Notes under the pieces: generated by a model
What the model was told of the DNA's origin: nothing
The model's input: the letters and a program-made list of their open reading frames with translations, nothing else
Database searches by the model: none
Translations under genes and position numbers: made by a program
In this document: positions 60,962 through 64,000 of the stretch, in pieces
Layout: the number at the start of each line of letters is the position of its first letter
How positions within the stretch are numbered: position 1 is the first letter of the stretch
Origin: CBDBJR01 sp965206445
GTDB lineage: Bacteria > Pseudomonadota > Gammaproteobacteria > Arenicellales > Poriferihabitantaceae
Reading direction: 5' to 3'
Length of the DNA stretch: 64,000 nt
Assembly: GCA_965206445.1 (NCBI GenBank)
Contig: CBDBJR010000002.1
Coordinates: 2,604,001 to 2,668,000, forward strand

Positions 60962-61156
60962 TTAACCTACAGTTTTTGCGATGACGTAATCATCTATTTT
61001 GCCTTTTATCTCTTCGGCTATTTGAAGATAGTTTTCTTTTTCTCCTATAAAATCACACCATTTTACTGATTCAATATGAACTGTTCCATCCAGCCAGAGC
61101 AAGGCAGAAAGATGTTTGATGCACTTTTCCTCGGTGTCAAACACCTGTATCATCAA
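60962..61156 (-). CDS. 64-aa hypothetical protein, first gene of TIR operon
   Basis: A small soluble protein (IQVFDTEEKCIKHLSALLWL, KGKIDDYVIAKTVG) that starts at 61156 or at the next Met, 61153. It lies 14 nt upstream of the 3-TM gene in the same direction. It may be a small sensor, adaptor or regulator of the module. I do not recognise its family. Confidence 0.55.
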   Translation of the reverse strand: MMIQVFDTEEKCIKHLSALLWLDGTVHIESVKWCDFIGEKENYLQIAEEIKGKIDDYVIAKTVG

Positions 61157-61244
61157 TCAGGCTCTTGAATTGCACGGCTTTTGTCCTGTTAGATCAAGCA
61201 ATGCGCGTATTTTATATTATTATGACGTTTGTCAAGTAATATTA

Positions 61245-61442
61245 TTACTTTCTTTTTTCGATTGCCGAGCTGTCCTGTGATTCTTGCAGGGTCAACGTGG
61301 AAATCAGAATATGTTCATTCGGCATGCTGGCGGATACACCTTTGAGCTCGCCCAGGTGACGATGGGCTTTGGCCAGGGCTTTGAGTATGGACGGAGTCTC
61401 AAAGTCCCTCTCTCGGGTAATCTGTCTCAAGGTTGTGATCAT
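61245..61442 (-). pseudogene. Truncated duplicate of fic
   Basis: The first 62 residues match the intact Fic at 56912 with a few changes, up to SSAIE of the inhibitory motif, and then the frame ends in KRK-stop. The catalytic motif is absent. It is the coding part of direct-repeat copy B. Confidence 0.9.
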
Positions 61443-61668
61443 GACCGCTCTTCAAAAATCGACATTTTGTTGCTATTTATTGCTGTATCTTCTCATAAAA
61501 TCGGGTTTTTGAGAAGATAGAGGTTGATATGTGCAATTTTGTGGCATTTTCGATGCTTTCCGTCCGGTATGGCGTAGCACCGAATCAGGCGGCTTAAAAA
61601 CCAAACCGCCGCTGGCATTTGCATGTAAAATTGACTGTTGGCTGTAGCAGAATGACCGGCTTGTGTTG
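61255..61668. repeat. 414-bp direct repeat, copy B
   Basis: Partner of 57828-58241. Its right edge (TTGTGTTG) joins directly to the sequence before the aminotransferase gene, without the 40-bp inverted repeat or IS sequence that follows copy A. Confidence 0.9.
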
Positions 61669-61756
61669 CACTTTGGAGCTGGAAGTCAGCGAGACCGAGG
61701 GCACAGCCAATACCGCCGCCGTGGAGCGCACCAACACAACAGCCGCAGACAACCGT

Positions 61757-62908
61757 ATGACCGCCAAGCTCAATAGCAAACTGCCCGACGTGGGCACCAC
61801 TATCTTCACCGTGATGTCAACAATGGCGCAGGACTACGGTGCGATCAACCTGTCGCAGGGGTTCCCGGATTTTGAGCCGGATGCCGAGTTGCTGGAGCGG
61901 GTCGGCTATTATCTGCACAACGGCAAAAATCAGTACCCGCCGATGGGCGGGGTGCCGCAGCTGCGCCGGGCCATCGCCGACAAACTGCGCCGCACTATCG
62001 ATGCCGGGTTTGATCCGGACACCGAGATCACCGTCACCAGCGGCGCGACCGAGGCCCTGTTCTGTGCCATCCATGCCGTGGTGCGGGTCGGCGATGAGGT
62101 GATTGTGTTCGATCCGGCCTATGATTCGTACCGCCCGGCGGTCGAGCTGGCCGGCGGCAAGACGGTGCACCTGCCGCTGACCCCGCCGGACTATCGCATC
62201 GACTGGCAGGCGCTGCAGCAAAAACTCAACCCGCGCACCCGCTTGATCATCGTCAACACGCCGCATAACCCGACCGGCACCCTTTTACAGCGCGCAGATC
62301 AGGATCGGCTGGCGGCGCTGATAGCCGCATACGACTGCTATGTTTTGAGCGATGAGGTGTACGAACATATCATCTTCGATCAACAGCAACATGCCAGCGT
62401 GCTGGCCCACCCGACGCTGCGGGCGCGCAGTTTCGCGGCGTTTTCGTTTGGCAAAACCTATCATGCCACCGGCTGGAAGGTCGGCTATTGTGTCGCCCCG
62501 GCCGCATTGTCGGCCGAGTTGCGAAAAATCCATCAGTTCAACACGTTTACCACGGTCACGCCGATACAGTGGGCGCTGGCCGATTTTCTTGCCTCGCATC
62601 CGCAAAACTATTTGCAGCTGGCCGAGTTTTATCAGCGCAAACGCGACTTGTTTGCCGCGCTGGTCGCGCCGTCGCGCTTCAAATTATTGCCGTCCCAGGG
62701 CAGCTATTTCCAACTGGCCGATTACAGCGCCATATCGAGCCTGCCCGACAGGGAGTTTGCCGAGTACATGACGCAGGAAAAAGGAGTTGCGGTGATTCCG
62801 TTATCGGCGTTCTATCAACGGCCCGTCGATACGCACATCATCCGCTTTTGCTTCGCCAAACAGGACGACACGTTGAAACAGGCGGCCGAGCTGATCTGCC
62901 GCATCTAG
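61757..62908 (+). CDS. Methionine/aromatic aminotransferase (YbdL-like)
   Basis: A 383-aa class I PLP aminotransferase. I chose the ATG at 61757 (MTAKLNSKLPDVGTTIF), the usual family start; the frame is open upstream into the duplicated fic leader, which is an accident of the junction. YPPMGGVPQLRRAI, VTSGATEALFCAI, NTPHNPTGT and the PLP lysine in SFGKTYHATGWKVGY match E. coli YbdL, which prefers methionine, histidine and phenylalanine. It probably recycles or degrades such amino acids. Confidence 0.92.
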   Translation: MTAKLNSKLPDVGTTIFTVMSTMAQDYGAINLSQGFPDFEPDAELLERVGYYLHNGKNQYPPMGGVPQLRRAIADKLRRTIDAGFDPDTEITVTSGATEALFCAIHAVVRVGDEVIVFDPAYDSYRPAVELAGGKTVHLPLTPPDYRIDWQALQQKLNPRTRLIIVNTPHNPTGTLLQRADQDRLAALIAAYDCYVLSDEVYEHIIFDQQQHASVLAHPTLRARSFAAFSFGKTYHATGWKVGYCVAPAALSAELRKIHQFNTFTTVTPIQWALADFLASHPQNYLQLAEFYQRKRDLFAALVAPSRFKLLPSQGSYFQLADYSAISSLPDREFAEYMTQEKGVAVIPLSAFYQRPVDTHIIRFCFAKQDDTLKQAAELICRI

Positions 62909-62922
62909 CCATTCACCGGCAG

Positions 62923-62950
62923 CGGGCCGGCGCCAATATGCGGCGGCCCG
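62923..62950 (+). terminator. Hairpin after aminotransferase gene
   Basis: CGGGCCG and CGGCCCG form a 7-bp GC stem with a 14-nt loop 15 nt after the stop codon. No T-run follows, so termination is only suggested. Confidence 0.35.
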
Positions 62951-63109
62951 GTGACAGATTGTGCAGGCCGCAGTAAAAACCCGGTTGCAGCTTTACGATT
63001 CGGCCTCGATGCAGCCTGTGCAGGGATGGCGGGTTCGGGGCATCGGCTTCGGCCCGGGGCTATCGTAAGCGGGCGGTCTGGCTTTCTCGCACTCAACACC
63101 GGAATTTTC

Positions 63110-64000
63110 ATGTCACCCCGATTTTTAATTGCCACCGACAAACCCGGAAACTGGCGACCGGTAAACCGATTGCTGCCGTATGTCTGGCAGTACCGCCGCA
63201 GAGTCATGGTCGGGCTGGTGTTTTTGGTGCTCGCCCGGCTGGCCAATATTTCAGTCCCGCTGATCCTGAAAGGCATCGTCGACCAATTGGAGCAGACCCC
63301 CGTTTCCATGCTGGCGGTGGTGCCGATCTCCTTGCTGGTCGGATATGGCGGGCTGCGCTTCGGCACGATATTGTTCAACGAAATCCGCAACGTCGTGGTC
63401 TCGCACGCCAGCGTTCAGATCGTCCACCGGATTTCCGCCGAATTATTTCAGCATCTGCACCGGCTGTCGCTGGGCTTCCATCTGGACCGGAAAATTGGCG
63501 GCCTGGCGCGCAACATGGAACGCGGGTTAATGGCGGTCACCCAGTTTCTGCGCATTTTCGTTTTCAGCATTATCCCGGTTGTGCTGGAAATCACCCTGGT
63601 CTTGTCGATACTGGGCGCGCGTTTTGACTACAGTTTTATTGTCACCACGCTGGCCATGATTATTGTCTACATCGGCTTTACGCTCCTGGTAACCCGCTGG
63701 CGCATCCATTTCCGCGTGCAGATGAACGCCGCCGAGTCGTCGGCCAACACGCGCGCAATGGATTCGCTGATCAACTATGAAACGGTCAAGGCGTTTGGCA
63801 ACGAAACGCTGGAGCTGCGGCGCTACCACACCATGATGCATGACTGGGTGCACGCCTGCTTAAAAAACAATCTGTCGCTCGCTTTTTTGAACTGCGGCCA
63901 GGGCGCGATCATCGCCGTCGGGCTGACCATGCTGATGATTTTAGCCGCCGCCGGCGTGGTCGACGGCAGTCTTACACTCGGCGATTTTGTCATGGTGAAT
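63110..64000 (+). CDS. Atm1-type ABC exporter, 5' part (runs off window)
   Basis: The first 297 codons of an ABC exporter with fused membrane and ATPase domains; only the membrane part is in view. It starts MSPRFLIATDKPGNWRPVNR, with membrane segments near 32-52, 62-82, 142-165 and 170-190. The LHRLSLGFHLDRKIGGLARN and NYETVKAFGNETLE stretches are typical of the Atm1/ABCB7 (heavy-metal/iron-sulfur, glutathione-linked) group. The ATPase domain must lie beyond 64000. Confidence 0.85.
   Translation, partial: MSPRFLIATDKPGNWRPVNRLLPYVWQYRRRVMVGLVFLVLARLANISVPLILKGIVDQLEQTPVSMLAVVPISLLVGYGGLRFGTILFNEIRNVVVSHASVQIVHRISAELFQHLHRLSLGFHLDRKIGGLARNMERGLMAVTQFLRIFVFSIIPVVLEITLVLSILGARFDYSFIVTTLAMIIVYIGFTLLVTRWRIHFRVQMNAAESSANTRAMDSLINYETVKAFGNETLELRRYHTMMHDWVHACLKNNLSLAFLNCGQGAIIAVGLTMLMILAAAGVVDGSLTLGDFVMVN

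Noticed and set aside
61619..61756. N-terminal extension of the aminotransferase
   Set aside because: The extra 46 codons come from the duplicated fic leader and a junction; homologues start at the MTAKLNSKLP position.

Overview
The window looks like one chromosomal segment of a heterotrophic, respiring proteobacterium, most likely a gammaproteobacterium. The evidence is a complete 14-gene complex I operon in the order nuoA to nuoN with nuoC and nuoD unfused, many binding-protein-dependent ABC importers, and a decayed 3' fragment of a 16S rRNA gene whose helix 44 region reads as proteobacterial. The taxon is inference; no intact rRNA or other marker is present.

Region 1 (1-18148) is a carbon-uptake and catabolism block. 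It starts with the end of a glycerol ABC importer (permease, DUF2160 protein) and glycerol kinase. Next come two NAD(P)-dependent hydroxyacid dehydrogenases, an IlvD/Edd-type sugar-acid dehydratase and a long leftward operon. That operon holds a class II aldolase, two MalF/MalG-type permeases, a Tat-exported binding protein, an FGGY kinase, an AraM-type dehydrogenase and a MalK-type ATPase, and then an SDR, a fumarylacetoacetate-hydrolase-family protein and an altronate-dehydratase-family protein. It looks like two routes side by side: import, phosphorylation, oxidation and aldol cleavage of a polyol or deoxysugar, and a non-phosphorylative route for a (deoxy)sugar acid.

Region 2 (18149-30573) has the 16S rRNA remnant, a full oppABCDF oligopeptide importer, a c-type cytochrome with a sorbosone/glucose-dehydrogenase-like quinoprotein, and a betaine/choline importer (binding protein, fused double permease, choline-kinase-like protein) with no ATPase gene nearby.

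Region 3 (30602-33450) is a small, AT-richer defence-type island, all leftward. It appears to be two related operons in tandem. Each began with a paralogous helicase-nuclease gene that is now a wreck. One is followed by a serine-protease-like gene and a 67-aa gene, the other by a TIR-like gene and a 3-TM membrane protein gene.

Region 4 (33464-52567) is housekeeping: ddl, nuoN to nuoA, metY, a CoA-binding protein and an M20-type amidase.

Region 5 (52787-61668) is a second accessory island. It holds an FRG-TPR fusion, an orphan HsdS, a DUF4143 ATPase with 22-bp promoter repeats, a Fic protein bounded by 40-bp inverted repeats, IS3 and IS5 transposase wrecks, hicBA with a broken hicA, and a three-gene operon with a Thoeris ThsB-like TIR protein and a 3-TM protein. 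A 414-bp direct repeat brackets its right half.

Region 6 (61757-64000) holds an aminotransferase and the start of an Atm1-type ABC exporter. The most notable content is the pair of different TIR-like/3-TM modules and the tandem, eroded helicase-nuclease operons.
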